Source: Tritrichomonas musculus (lineage: Eukaryota > Parabasalia > Tritrichomonadida > Tritrichomonadidae). From it: DNA of 64,000 nucleotides. The stretch covers positions 1 through 64,000 of the forward strand of contig JAPFFF010000057.1 in NCBI GenBank assembly GCA_039105265.1. The letters are read 5' to 3'. Shown in pieces: positions 63,608-64,000 of the stretch. The notes below the pieces were generated by a model. That model searched no databases, was not told the origin of the DNA, and saw only the letters and a program-made list of their open reading frames with translations. The translations under genes and the position numbers were made by a program. Each line of letters begins with the position of its first letter. The stretch's first letter is position 1.

Positions 63608-64000
63608 TTGATATATTTATTGATTCTTTTCTCTTCTAAAATCTTTTTATCAAAAATACTTTAGCTTTTGTGTGTATATTTGATCTCTAGAAAAAAATTA
63701 CTCAAAAAGTGGAAATAGTTTTTTGATACTTTTAAAAAGTTATTAAATAAAAAATATTAGAATATTTTGTAATTTAGTCAATATATATAGAAAATAAACA
63801 TATAAATACATTTTTATATATTTAAGCAATATATATTATGATTAAAATTGGAAATTATTTATCAAATCTTCATTGATGACAATTAATAAAAATAATAAAT
63901 AAAAATATTGGAAATTAAGGATACAAACATTTTATTCAAAATCATGTTTTTCTTCTATTATTACTTACATTTATAACATTAACTCAACTCTATATTTGTT
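63608..64000. promoter_or_regulatory. Upstream region of the I/LWEQ gene
   Basis: AT-rich, containing CTCAAAAAGTGG near 63697 (ACTTTTTGAG on the coding strand), the same word that occurs upstream of the 519-codon gene and at several transposon edges. No TCAYTTT initiator is evident; TCAATAAAT and TCAAATG occur just before the ATG. Nothing else seen to the window end. Confidence 0.35.

Noticed and set aside
1-64000. CRISPR arrays, tRNA or rRNA genes
   Set aside because: I looked for short spaced repeats and for tRNA/rRNA core motifs and saw none; the regular repeats present are a gene array, minisatellites and transposon termini.

Overview
This window looks like chromosomal DNA of a trichomonad (Parabasalia; Tritrichomonas-like is my best guess). 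It is very AT-rich and the large host genes have no visible introns. Two genes carry a TCAYTTT initiator 19-36 nt before the ATG and a third carries one 33 nt before it. Stop codons that overlap TAAA occur in two genes. The gene content also fits: a CH-domain coiled-coil protein, huge multipass class III cyclases, an I/LWEQ protein, trichomonad ankyrin (DUF3447-type) and BTB/LRR-type fragments, and mariner plus DDE_1 transposases.

Region 1 (1-18704) is a tandem array with a 4754-bp period. Each unit holds a 519-codon gene (+) facing a 5'-truncated copy (-) of a calponin-homology coiled-coil gene. The last unit is followed by the full 1690-codon version of that gene. The array runs off the left edge. 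Its junction joins the middle of the coiled-coil gene to a 5' fragment of an unrelated gene on the same strand, which is the geometry of a head-to-tail duplication. The units look identical wherever I compared them.

Region 2 (18.7-42.4 kb) is a gene graveyard and transposon nest. It holds decayed coding stretches, a bromodomain-like small ORF, and a 408-bp Mutator-like element with 9-bp target duplications and an apparent captured gene start. It also holds a decayed DDE_1 transposase, a fossil rve integrase, an 864-bp pogo-like deletion element with TA duplications, and a fossil tyrosine recombinase. An 8.9-kb foldback element at 30569-39506 has 3.6- and 4.2-kb arms carrying purine-rich minisatellites. 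A 479-bp hAT-like element with 8-bp target duplications follows. Two inverted copies of a ~185-bp repeat act as each other's empty site for the Mutator-like and hAT-like insertions.

Region 3 (42.4-50.0 kb) holds an intact UDP-glucose pyrophosphorylase gene, satellite-like and hAT-end-like sequence, a nearly intact DDE_1 transposase, and a broken mariner.

Region 4 (50.9-63.6 kb) holds an apparently intact adenylyl cyclase, followed by a 5'-broken cyclase relative whose catalytic aspartates are gone. A convergent 1683-codon gene ends in an I/LWEQ-like actin-binding module. The CH-domain protein and the I/LWEQ protein are both predicted actin-cytoskeleton components; nothing else suggests that the genes form one pathway.
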